Origin: Propionibacteriaceae bacterium
GTDB taxonomy: Bacteria; Actinomycetota; Actinomycetes; Propionibacteriales; Propionibacteriaceae
DNA length: 10,324 nt
Assembly: GCA_030450535.1 (NCBI GenBank)
Contig: JAKDIK010000065.1
Coordinates: forward strand, 1 to 10,324
Direction of reading: 5' to 3'
Shown: positions 1 to 6,168 of the stretch, piece after piece
Layout of the letters: each line of letters begins with the position of its first letter
Numbering within the stretch: the first letter of the stretch is position 1
Program-made: the position numbers and the translations under genes
The notes under the pieces: model-generated
The model's database searches: none
Seen by the model: only the letters and a program-made list of their open reading frames with translations
Told to the model about the DNA's origin: nothing

Positions 1-43
1 TGCGCAACCGCGCCCCCTCGAGCCACTCCCCCGCCGTCGCCAT
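1..43 (-). CDS. menA: Probable MenA N-terminus (1,4-dihydroxy-2-naphthoate polyprenyltransferase), cut by window edge
   Basis: Only the first 14 codons are inside the window; they read MATAGEWLEGARLR and run off the left edge. Actinobacterial MenA proteins commonly begin with a short stretch of the type M-x3-x-W-x-E-G-A-R-x-R-T-L, so this fits the start of the membrane prenyltransferase that attaches the polyprenyl tail to dihydroxynaphthoate in menaquinone synthesis. The ATG at 43 has a strong Shine-Dalgarno just upstream (GGAGGGG on the minus strand, 53-47). The PLDc_N gene lies divergently next to it, a neighbourhood I recall for menA in actinobacteria. The call rests on 14 residues plus context. 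A different gene starting here cannot be excluded. Confidence 0.55.
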   Translation of the reverse strand, partial: MATAGEWLEGARLR

Positions 44-129
44 GCGCCCCTCCACGATTCGGAATCCTCAACGGGCCAAGTCTCCCACCGCAGGAGGCCA
101 CCGCCCGGGGACGCCGTCGGCGCGCCCAC

Positions 130-135
130 TACACT
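130..135 (+). promoter_or_regulatory. -10 box of a likely leaderless promoter
   Basis: TACACT fits the actinobacterial TANNNT -10 consensus and ends six bases before the GTG at 142. Transcription would therefore begin at or next to the start codon, giving a leaderless mRNA. No convincing -35 is seen (107-112 is G-rich), and there is no Shine-Dalgarno directly before the GTG. This is inferred from spacing. Confidence 0.55.
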
Positions 136-141
136 GAACGT

Positions 142-393
142 GTGCCTCGCGTCATCCTCGTCCTGATCATCGTGACCGCGACGGTCTACGCGCTGGTGGA
201 GCTCTTCCAGGCCGACGAGCGCAGGATTCGGCTCATGCCGCGCTGGCTCTGGGCGGCGGCCATCGTGTGCCTGCCCGGCCTCGGTGCGATCTGCTGGTTC
301 GTGTTGGGACGCCCCGGGCGTGGGCTGCCGGGTGCGCGGGAGCATCGTCCGATCGCGCCGGACGACGACCCCGACTTCCTGCGCCGCCTCTGA
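142..393 (+). CDS. PLDc_N-domain small membrane protein
   Basis: This is an 83-residue protein with two hydrophobic segments (about residues 3-21 and 32-56) joined by a charged hinge containing ELFQADERRIRLMPRWLW, and a short soluble tail ending DDDPDFLRRL. The helix, hinge and then helix with P-G-L-G and a W-F-hydrophobic-G-R-P end are typical of the PLDc_N (phospholipase D nuclease N-terminal) membrane domain. In actinobacteria this domain is usually found alone, without any phospholipase domain, and its function is unknown. The GTG at 142 is preferred because the -10 box sits directly upstream and the hydrophobic segment begins at once. Its stop is three bases from the convergent response-regulator stop, leaving no room for a separate terminator. 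Confidence 0.8.
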   Translation: MPRVILVLIIVTATVYALVELFQADERRIRLMPRWLWAAAIVCLPGLGAICWFVLGRPGRGLPGAREHRPIAPDDDPDFLRRL

Positions 394-396
394 CCC

Positions 397-1065
397 TCAG
401 ACCTGCGGCTCCACCGGCGGGACGATGCCGTCCTCGACCGCCCGCCGGAACAGTTCCAGCTTCGAGGCCGCCGGACGGTCGACCTGGGTGTACTTGGCGC
501 GGATGCGCTTCAGGTACTCCTTGACGGAATTCTCCGTGATGTAGAGCGTCCGGCCGATCTCGGGGATCTCCAGGCCCGCCGCGTAGAGGCTCAGCACCTC
601 GCGCTCACGCGGGCCGAGGCGGGCGGCCACGTAGCTGGCGTCGCCCTCGATGGCCGAGAGGATCTCCTGGCTGATCACCTGATGACCGGAATGGACCGCG
701 ACGATGGCGTCCACGGTCTCGCTGATCGGGTCGGCCTTGCGGCAGACGCCGTCGGCGCCGCCGGTAAGCGCCCGGCGCAGGAGTCGCACGTTGTCAGCGA
801 TCGAGTAGACCAGCACGCGGAAACCCTCCGCCCGCAGCGTCTCGGCGTTGTCCTTGGGGTCGGAGTCGTCGCCGAGCTGCAGGTCGAGCAGCACGACGTC
901 GACGTCGGCGAAGTCGCCGTCGAGGAAACCCTCGACGGTGTCGGTACCACCGACGAACTGGACGCCGGACGCGTCGGCCAGCGCGTGACCCATGCCGACC
1001 CGGATGGCCTCATGGTCGTCGATGATGGCGGTCTTGATGGGGGCGGGGGGAGGAGAATTCGTCAT
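397..1065 (-). CDS. LuxR-family two-component response regulator
   Basis: The protein has 222 residues: an N-terminal receiver domain (about 10-125) and a C-terminal LuxR/NarL helix-turn-helix (about 149-213). The receiver shows the acidic pair D16-D17 (IIDDHE), the phospho-acceptor D61 (VVLLDLQL), the switch Ser88 and the conserved K110. The HTH reads LGPREREVLSLYAAGLEIPE and continues with the ITENSVKEYLKRIRAKY recognition helix, close to the NarL consensus. It should bind DNA when phosphorylated. Its ATG overlaps the TGA of the upstream kinase by four bases (1062-1065, ATGA), so the two are translationally coupled and the kinase is its probable partner. A weak GGTGAG precedes the ATG within the kinase coding region. 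The target genes cannot be read from the sequence. Confidence 0.93.
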   Translation of the reverse strand: MTNSPPPAPIKTAIIDDHEAIRVGMGHALADASGVQFVGGTDTVEGFLDGDFADVDVVLLDLQLGDDSDPKDNAETLRAEGFRVLVYSIADNVRLLRRALTGGADGVCRKADPISETVDAIVAVHSGHQVISQEILSAIEGDASYVAARLGPREREVLSLYAAGLEIPEIGRTLYITENSVKEYLKRIRAKYTQVDRPAASKLELFRRAVEDGIVPPVEPQV

Positions 1066-3329
1066 GATTGACTCACCGCGATCATTCCTTCGATGTCGAT
1101 ACGGGTCATGCGTGACCCGCGGTCGTTGACTTCCACGATGGTAACGGCATCGTCGTAGCCCTCCGGTGCGGTTCGCGCCACGACACGGCCATCTCGTGCC
1201 TCGCGGACCACTCCCTCGAGATGACGGAGCATCGCGCGGCGGGCGGCGTCGGGCAGCCGGGAGCCGCGGTTGTCGACCAACGTCACCTGGACGCCTCGCA
1301 GCCGGGCCTCCATGATGGCCGCCGACAGGGCCGGCCCGGTCAGGTTCGCGGCCTTGATGTTGTCGCGCAGCGTGCCCTCCAGGGCGAGGCAGGATTCGCG
1401 GTCCGCCGCGTCGAGGACGGAGTCCGGGTCAGCGATGCGCAGGAGCATGGGATCGACCTGGTCGCGCAGGTCCGCCAGCCACACCTCGCGCAGCACCAGC
1501 TTGCCGAACGAGGCGGCGCTGTGGGCCGACGATTCGTCGGCGGTCCGTTGGGCGACATCCATGTCCCGCTGCACCTTGAGGATCCAGATGGCCAGCATCT
1601 CGACGATTGCCAGCCACCCGGCCGGGTTGAGCGCGAGCGCAACGTGGCTGAGAGCTTGGTTCTGCAGGATCGCGGCGACCATGACGGCCGCCGCGGACGC
1701 CACCGCCAGCAGCCAGGCGGCGATCCGGTGGCCGCCGGCCCGGATGAGGACGGCGAGCACACACAGCGACGCCACCCACCAGTCCCCGTGGCCGTCGTCC
1801 TTCAACTCCACGGCCCACGCGCCGAGGACGCCGATCACCCCGCCGAGACCGGCGGCCGTCCAGGCCCGCCAGGCGGACTGACGCCGCCCGAAGCCGGTGA
1901 TCGTGAGCAGGGACGCCAGGGCCACGAGCCACACCGTGATCGTCGTGAGCACCGGACGCCCGCCGATGAAGATCTGCAGGATGCCCACGGCGCCGTACAG
2001 GATGATGAAGCCGATCGCCACCCGGCCAATGGGTCGCGCGTCGAGCCGCTGGAACATGGGGTGATCCCGGGCCGAGACGCTGCGCGTCGCCCGGCGGACC
2101 TCGTCCGGATGCCCCGACCAGCTCAGCCGCACGGTCGTGCCGTCGCCCGGCCGGGAGACCACCTCGGCAGTGCCGCCCACGGATTCCATGCGCGACACCA
2201 ACGAGATGCGGATCCCGAGTCGTCGGCTGTTGACCGAGGTCGGGTCGAAGCCGCGTCCGTCGTCGGTGACCGTCACCTCGAGGGCGACCCTGCCCTGCCG
2301 CGCCGCACCGATGCGGACGACCACGCGGACGCCGGACGCCTGCGCGTGCTTCTCGGCGTTGATGGCCGCCTCGCGGACGGCCCGCGCCAGCGTCCGCACC
2401 ACGCGGTGCGGCACCAGCGGGGCCATCGGATCGATGTCGTACTCGAGGGTGGCGGTCGGGCAGGCGCTGCCGACCACATCCTCGATCAGCCGGCCCACAT
2501 TGGCGGGCGGGAAGGCGTCCGCACCCATGTCCTCGCTGGCCTCGGCGTCCAGGCTGGCCAGCGCGTGGCGTGCCTGGGCGGCCAGGGCCTCGTCGTGCAG
2601 CCCGGTTCCGCGACCCGCGGTGACGAGGGTGGTCATCACCTCGTCGTGGATCACCCCGTCGAGGCGGGCGCGCTCCCCCACCAGCGCCGTGCGCAGGACG
2701 GCGTCCGCCGCGAGTCGGTTGGACGCCGCGACCCAGGCGTCCAGATCGGCCGCCTGTTTGCGCGCGAACGAGAACAGGACGAGCAGGCCCATGGGCTGCA
2801 GGGCCACGATGAAGGTGTCCTGCAGCGCGACGAGCGCCGTCACTGCCCCACCGCTCGGGCTGACGCGGGCGATGAGGTAGGCCGCCGAGCAGAACAGGTT
2901 GTGGACGACGGCGACCGTGTCCCCGAACGCGATCGAGATGACCACGGTCGACACGCCGATGACCATCCACAGGAAGGGGGGCTCCGTGGCGGTGAACTCG
3001 GCATAGCGCCACGAGGACGTCCACGTCCACAGCCCCACCATCACGCACATGGCAAACAGGGTGGCGGGCACCCGGACGCCACGGCTCGACCACGCGTAGA
3101 CGGGCAGCAGGATGCTGGTCGCGAAGATGCCACCCCCGATCACGACGAGCCACAGGGTGTCGATGTAGGCCAGCTGCTGGGTCGCGATCACGATGGCTGC
3201 CAGGCCGGTGCCGAGGCAGCACAGCGCGACGGCGCGGTCGATCCAGGCGCGGTAGCCGGTCGATGCCACCCGCGGGGAGGCGCCGACCGGGTGTCCGGGG
3301 GGCGTGGCGGCGGCCGCGATCGTGCTCAT
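1062..3329 (-). CDS. Tandem-duplicated membrane sensor histidine kinase with a degenerate second half
   Basis: The protein has 755 residues in two parallel halves. Half 1 has about six membrane segments (31-188), a helix with the phospho-acceptor motif ARLDGVIHDEV (H228), and a HATPase domain with N-box REAAINAEKHA (N324), G1 box DDGRGFD (356-362), LGIRIS (371-376) and GDGTTVRLSW (395-404). Half 2 (about 430-755) again has about six membrane segments (435-586), then a helix LRDQVDPMLL (621-630) that aligns with IHDEVMTTLV but has R622 in place of H228. It ends in a truncated ATPase-like region where the N-box Asn is not present and the G1 box is reduced to VNDRGSR. Half 1 should therefore be catalytic, and half 2 a sensory or regulatory pseudokinase. 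ATG at 3329 was chosen because a GGAGGGG lies at 3347-3341 and half 1 starts soon after. The open frame extends further upstream only through repeat DNA and the opposite frame of the next gene. Confidence 0.85.
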   Translation of the reverse strand: MSTIAAAATPPGHPVGASPRVASTGYRAWIDRAVALCCLGTGLAAIVIATQQLAYIDTLWLVVIGGGIFATSILLPVYAWSSRGVRVPATLFAMCVMVGLWTWTSSWRYAEFTATEPPFLWMVIGVSTVVISIAFGDTVAVVHNLFCSAAYLIARVSPSGGAVTALVALQDTFIVALQPMGLLVLFSFARKQAADLDAWVAASNRLAADAVLRTALVGERARLDGVIHDEVMTTLVTAGRGTGLHDEALAAQARHALASLDAEASEDMGADAFPPANVGRLIEDVVGSACPTATLEYDIDPMAPLVPHRVVRTLARAVREAAINAEKHAQASGVRVVVRIGAARQGRVALEVTVTDDGRGFDPTSVNSRRLGIRISLVSRMESVGGTAEVVSRPGDGTTVRLSWSGHPDEVRRATRSVSARDHPMFQRLDARPIGRVAIGFIILYGAVGILQIFIGGRPVLTTITVWLVALASLLTITGFGRRQSAWRAWTAAGLGGVIGVLGAWAVELKDDGHGDWWVASLCVLAVLIRAGGHRIAAWLLAVASAAAVMVAAILQNQALSHVALALNPAGWLAIVEMLAIWILKVQRDMDVAQRTADESSAHSAASFGKLVLREVWLADLRDQVDPMLLRIADPDSVLDAADRESCLALEGTLRDNIKAANLTGPALSAAIMEARLRGVQVTLVDNRGSRLPDAARRAMLRHLEGVVREARDGRVVARTAPEGYDDAVTIVEVNDRGSRMTRIDIEGMIAVSQS

Positions 3330-3350
3330 GGTGGCCCGCGCCCCTCCCCT

Positions 3351-3414
3351 CTGATGGTCGTGCCCTCGGGCGGTCGTGCCCCTGGTGGTCGTGGGGCCCC
3401 TGGTGGTCGTGCCC
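3351..3414. repeat. Four-copy degenerate tandem repeat upstream of the kinase
   Basis: The 86-bp gap between the binding-protein stop and the kinase start is mostly four tandem units of 15-18 bp, beginning at 3351, 3366, 3382 and 3400. All share the core GGTCGTG (3356, 3372, 3387, 3405), and three units end in GTGCCC right after or within the core. The units are direct, not inverted. They could be binding sites for the response regulator or another protein, or slipped-strand expansion of GC-rich DNA. Nothing in the sequence decides between these. Confidence 0.75.
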
Positions 3415-3415
3415 G

Positions 3416-4486
3416 TCAGTCGGTCACATGGTCGTTCGTCATGGCCGCTGCCGGGTCCACCTGCGTCGCCAGGAGCCCCTGTTCCCACAGAAACGTGGTC
3501 ATAGCATTCCATGCCTGCGGGTCGAGCGTCCCGTCGACATTCCCTTCGGCATCGGTCCAGAGGGGAATAGTGGCTTCCAGCGTCGCGGATGCCGTCGACT
3601 CGGCGCCGGGGTCCGTCATCGTCGGGATGTAGGCCCGGGCCGCCTCGATGGCGGACGCCGGGGCCGCCACCGCCTGCGTGATACCCGCGATCATGCCGCG
3701 GGCGACCGCCGTGGCGACCTCGCCGCGCGCGTCCAGCTCGGCCCTCATGGTGGCCAGCACGATGCTGACCAGGGGCACCTCGCCGGTCTCGGTGAGTGGG
3801 ATAACACGGGTCGGGATGCCCGCTGTGGTGAATTGAACCTGGTCGTTGTTGACGAACCCGACGATGGCCTCGACCTGACCGGTGATGAGCGCGGCCTGCT
3901 GGGTGTAGCCAATCTCCACAATCTGCACGTCGTCCTCGGTGAGCCCCGCACCCGACAGCAGCGCCGACAGCCCGAACCACGTCTCCCCCGAGCGGCCCGG
4001 CACCCCGATGCTGCGGCCGCGGAGATCGGCGGCCGTGACGACATCAGAGGCGTCGGGCACGATCGCGACCACCGGGTAGCGGCGGTAGTACTGGGCAATG
4101 GCGACGACGTCCATGCCCTGGGCCCGCGCGTGGACGACCTCGTCGCCGCCCGCGATCACGTACTGCTCCTGGCCCGCCGCCAGCGCCGTGAACAGGCCCT
4201 CCTGGGCACCGTGGTGGCGCAGCGTGGGCGCCACGCCGGCGTCCGCGAACAGCCCGGTGGAGTCCGCCACGTAGAAGGGCGCGAACTGGATGTCGGGGAT
4301 GTAGGAGAGCCCGATCGTCGCGGCAGGGACACCGGAGGTGGTCACCGGCGTCCGGGCGCAGCCGGCGTTCAGGCCCGCGAGGCCCGCGGCGCCGGCAAGG
4401 CCGCCCAGAAGGACGCTCCGTCGGGAGAGCGGGCGGGAGAGCGGGCGCGGGCGAGGGGTCAGCGGGCGAGGGGTCAGCGGGGACAT
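3416..4486 (-). CDS. ribY: NMT1-type ABC substrate-binding lipoprotein, riboflavin-transport RibY-like
   Basis: The 356-residue protein has a long basic n-region, a Tat-like signal SRRSVLLGG (21-29), a hydrophobic core, and a cysteine at 43 in LNAGC. That is a lipobox-like end, although Asn at -3 departs from the usual pattern. The mature part is an NMT1/THI5-type periplasmic-binding fold: SYIPDIQFAPFYVA (61-74), GDEVVHARAQG (114-124), QYYRRYPV (132-139), IGVPG (160-164), GYTQ (193-196), FVNNDQVQ (211-218). From recall, these stretches resemble RibY, the flavin-binding part of the RibXY transporter, more than SsuA/TauA or ThiY. The upstream FMN riboswitch supports riboflavin as ligand. ATG at 4486 lies 14 bp after the permease stop and has only a weak AGAAAG ribosome site, as expected for a coupled downstream gene. 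Pyrimidine-precursor or sulfonate binding is the alternative. Confidence 0.8.
   Translation of the reverse strand: MSPLTPRPLTPRPRPLSRPLSRRSVLLGGLAGAAGLAGLNAGCARTPVTTSGVPAATIGLSYIPDIQFAPFYVADSTGLFADAGVAPTLRHHGAQEGLFTALAAGQEQYVIAGGDEVVHARAQGMDVVAIAQYYRRYPVVAIVPDASDVVTAADLRGRSIGVPGRSGETWFGLSALLSGAGLTEDDVQIVEIGYTQQAALITGQVEAIVGFVNNDQVQFTTAGIPTRVIPLTETGEVPLVSIVLATMRAELDARGEVATAVARGMIAGITQAVAAPASAIEAARAYIPTMTDPGAESTASATLEATIPLWTDAEGNVDGTLDPQAWNAMTTFLWEQGLLATQVDPAAAMTNDHVTD
4423..4446. repeat. 12-bp perfect tandem repeat, two copies, in the signal-peptide coding region
   Basis: The unit GGGAGAGCGGGC occurs at 4423-4434 and 4435-4446. On the minus strand it encodes a doubled Arg-Pro-Leu-Ser at about residues 14-21 of the binding protein, immediately before the twin arginine. 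Confidence 0.9.
4451..4480. repeat. 15-bp perfect tandem repeat, two copies, in the signal-peptide coding region
   Basis: The unit GCGAGGGGTCAGCGG occurs at 4451-4465 and 4466-4480. On the minus strand it encodes PLTPR twice (residues 3-12 of the binding protein). Both this and the neighbouring 12-bp repeat keep the reading frame, so copy-number change would alter only the length of the n-region. Confidence 0.92.
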
Positions 4487-4500
4487 GGGTCGCTTTCTGG

Positions 4501-5286
4501 TCAGCGGTTGGGGGTCAGGTCGGCCACCACGGCCGAGTGGAGTTCGATGGCGCGGATGAGGCCGTACAAGGTGGTGGCCATGACGACGAGCAGGACGATG
4601 ACCGCGAACATGCCGGTGGTGTCCAGCGCGTCGCGGTGGGCGGTCAGCAGCGTGCCGAGGCCCCGTCCGCCCATGATCATCTCGCCCATCACGGCTCCGG
4701 TCACCGAGAGGGTGAAGCCGTTGCGCAGCCCCGCGAGCAGGTTGGGCAGCGCCATGGGCAACTCGATGTGGCCGAGCAGGGCCAGGCTGCCGGCTCCGTC
4801 CATGCGGGCGGCGTCGACCACCGAGGCGTTGACGAGCCGCAACCCGGTCACGGCGGAGACGAGGATCGGGAAGAACACCAGCAGCGAGCAGAGCCACATG
4901 ATCGGGCCGAGTCCGTAGCCGACCCACAGCACCAGCAGCGGGGCGAGCGCGATGGCGGGAATGGCCTGGGTGGCGCCGAGGAAGGGCGAGACGGCGGCGT
5001 CCAGCAGCTTCGAGCGGTGGATGGCGATGCCGAGCGGCAGGGCCACCGCCGCCCCGATCAGGCAGCCGCCGACGGCCTCGGCGAGCGTGGCGGCCGCGTA
5101 GGGCCACAGGACGGGGTTGGCCGCATCGACCACGAGCCGCGTCCAGACGCCCTGGGGTGACGGCAGCAGGTATGCCGGCAGGCTGCCGAGGGTGGCCACG
5201 GCGTACCACCCGCCCAGGACCAGGGCGGCGAACGCCCAGGGGGCGGCGCGCAGCATGCCGCGCGGGTATCCGCGTCGCGTCGCCAT
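4501..5286 (-). CDS. ribX: ABC transporter permease, riboflavin-transport RibX-like
   Basis: The 261-residue integral membrane protein belongs to the BPD_transp_1 / SsuC-TauC family. About six hydrophobic segments are seen (roughly 16-34, 64-88, 104-122, 127-147, 190-205, 225-246), and the cytoplasmic EAA loop reads DAARMDGAGSLALLGHIELP (158-177), the contact site for an ABC ATPase. ATG at 5286 is chosen because a strong AGGAGGT (5296-5290) precedes it. An in-frame ATG at 5364 would place the leader hairpins inside the coding region and lacks a ribosome site. The gene is the first after the FMN riboswitch and is followed by the binding protein 14 bp later, matching the RibX-RibY pairing for flavin uptake. 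No ATPase gene is adjacent. Without the riboswitch it could only be called a nitrate/sulfonate/taurine-type permease. Confidence 0.85.
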   Translation of the reverse strand: MATRRGYPRGMLRAAPWAFAALVLGGWYAVATLGSLPAYLLPSPQGVWTRLVVDAANPVLWPYAAATLAEAVGGCLIGAAVALPLGIAIHRSKLLDAAVSPFLGATQAIPAIALAPLLVLWVGYGLGPIMWLCSLLVFFPILVSAVTGLRLVNASVVDAARMDGAGSLALLGHIELPMALPNLLAGLRNGFTLSVTGAVMGEMIMGGRGLGTLLTAHRDALDTTGMFAVIVLLVVMATTLYGLIRAIELHSAVVADLTPNR

Positions 5287-5289
5287 GGC

Positions 5290-5328
5290 ACCTCCTCGCC
5301 GGTGAACCGGGGCGCAGCGAGCGGAGGT
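5290..5328 (-). promoter_or_regulatory. Shine-Dalgarno-sequestering hairpin in the ribX leader
   Basis: On the minus strand ACCTCC (5328-5323) is complementary to GGAGGT (5295-5290), the ribosome site of the permease. The pairing extends by TCGC with GCGA after a two-base bulge, and the loop contains a small CCGG/CCGG hairpin. This buries the ribosome site. GGAGGT also occurs at the 3' end of the aptamer (5384-5379), so ACCTCC has two mutually exclusive partners. When FMN holds the aptamer closed, ACCTCC is free to hide the ribosome site. This is inferred from base pairing only. Confidence 0.65.
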
Positions 5329-5339
5329 CGGGCCGAGGC

Positions 5340-5361
5340 CCGCGCGCGGACATGCGCGCGG
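5340..5361 (-). other. GC-only hairpin just downstream of the riboswitch
   Basis: Eight perfect pairs (CCGCGCGC at 5361-5354 with GCGCGCGG at 5347-5340) close a six-base loop on the minus strand. No U-tract follows, so it is not a standard intrinsic terminator. It could pause polymerase or act as a U-less terminator, or it may simply be a structural spacer between aptamer and expression platform. Confidence 0.5.
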
Positions 5362-5373
5362 CATCGACCGCCC

Positions 5374-5505
5374 GTGCTACCTCCCCTCCGGACTTTCACC
5401 GTCGGTCCCGGGATTCCACCGGGTCAACCTCGCTCGACGCCTGGGCGTCGCGCGAGGGTCGCGGACTGTCACCGCCGGTTCGGACTTTCACCGACCCCGG
5501 AGCAC
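5374..5505 (-). ncRNA. FMN riboswitch (RFN element)
   Basis: The minus strand carries the RFN signature in order. P1 is closed by GTGCT (5505-5501) and AGCAC (5378-5374). After it come GGTCGGTGAAAGTCCG, AACCGGCGGTGACAGTCCGC, a variable GC hairpin (about 5424-5456), GGTGGAATCCCGGGACCG, ACGGTGAAAGTCCGG and finally GGGGAGGTAGCAC. The 13-base CGGTGAAAGTCCG occurs twice (5493-5481 and 5401-5389), as is usual for the element's internal symmetry. It is oriented toward the permease, 87 bases upstream of its ATG. RFN elements bind FMN and turn off riboflavin synthesis or uptake genes. One oddity is the usual GGAUGGGAG of the 3' joining strand, which here reads GGAGGGGAG (U to G at 5386). Annotation programs can miss it because an ORF reads through part of it. 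Confidence 0.95.
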
Positions 5506-5520
5506 GTGTGAACGCATGCC

Positions 5521-5526
5521 AGCGTA
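5521..5526 (-). promoter_or_regulatory. Probable -10 box for the riboswitch-ribXY transcript
   Basis: On the minus strand TACGCT fits TANNNT. It would place the transcription start near 5514, just ahead of the aptamer's first stem at 5505. The -35 position (about 5549-5544, CTGCCG) is weak. Confidence 0.45.
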
Positions 5527-5579
5527 GCGCCCGCGTCCGCGTTCGGCAGGTTCCGTCCGGTGTGCGGCTCCGGTGTCGG

Positions 5580-6161
5580 CTACCAGTGGGCGGCGACGGC
5601 AGCGCCGAGGTCTGCGTCCACGAGCGCGACCACGCGCAGGACACCCTCGCGGGCGGCGCCGGCTCCGGGCTGGGTTGCGAGGAGACCGTAGGCCGTGCGC
5701 ACCAGGAGGAGGAGATCGTCGATGGTCAGATCGTCACGGACCCGGCCAGCGGCGCGCGCCCGGACGAGTGGGCGGGCGAGCAGGGCGCCAACACGACGGT
5801 CGCCGTCCCAGTCCACCTCCGCGCGGCCGCGGACCACGGCGTCCACGAACGCGGCGTTCTCGAGCGTCAGGGAGAGCATGCGCGCGACGAGCGCGGCGAG
5901 GCCGTCGGGATCGGTGCGCGCGGCGGCAAGCGCCTCGAGCTCGGCGATGCTCTCACCGAACACGGCCAACGCGAGCGTGACCCGGTTACCGAAGTGACGG
6001 TAGAGGACGCCCTGGCCCACGCCGGCCGCGCGCGCGATCGCGCTGAGCGGCACGTCGTAGCCCTGCTCGGCGAACAGCCGGCGCGCGGCGGCAAGCAGGG
6101 CAGCGCGGTTCGCCGCGGCGGCGGCCGGGCCGCGGTTGTGCGCGGGGGCGGGCTGGGGCAT
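5580..6161 (-). CDS. TetR-family transcriptional repressor
   Basis: The protein has 193 residues. The N-terminal TetR DNA-binding domain (about 18-64) reads RAALLAAARRLFAEQGYD, then LSAIARAAGVGQGVLYRHFG with the usual GV-x-x-G-x-LY-x-HF recognition helix. The C-terminal part is helical and variable, as expected for a ligand-binding and dimerisation domain; the ligand cannot be read from it. ATG at 6161 is chosen over upstream in-frame starts because those would put the operator inside the gene, and a TAGGCT -10 box lies seven bases before this ATG, implying a leaderless message. The gene diverges from the flavoprotein-SDR pair and shares a perfect inverted repeat with it, so it is most likely an autoregulating local repressor released by a substrate of those enzymes. 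Confidence 0.92.
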   Translation of the reverse strand: MPQPAPAHNRGPAAAAANRAALLAAARRLFAEQGYDVPLSAIARAAGVGQGVLYRHFGNRVTLALAVFGESIAELEALAAARTDPDGLAALVARMLSLTLENAAFVDAVVRGRAEVDWDGDRRVGALLARPLVRARAAGRVRDDLTIDDLLLLVRTAYGLLATQPGAGAAREGVLRVVALVDADLGAAVAAHW

Positions 6162-6168
6162 GCTGGGG

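Noticed and set aside
1221..3632. Long plus-strand open frame of about 800 codons opposite the kinase
   Set aside because: It has no recognisable domain, is rich in Arg, Gly, His and Asp as antisense GC-rich frames are, and the minus-strand kinase has clear motifs.
3330..3980. Upstream extension of the kinase reading frame to 3980
   Set aside because: It runs through the tandem repeats and opposite the binding-protein codons in another frame. The Gly/His/Arg-rich composition is typical of a GC-rich shadow frame.
5340..5361. Intrinsic terminator after the riboswitch
   Set aside because: The stem is strong but no U-tract follows on the minus strand. It is kept only as a hairpin of unknown role.
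5287..5364. In-frame ATG at 5364 extending the permease by 26 residues
   Set aside because: The extra residues read through leader hairpins between riboswitch and ribosome site, have no membrane or signal character, and the ATG at 5286 has a strong AGGAGGT.
5374..5505. TPP riboswitch instead of FMN, because NMT1-type proteins often carry thiamine precursors
   Set aside because: The conserved blocks are those of the RFN element, and the CUGAGA-type TPP core is absent.
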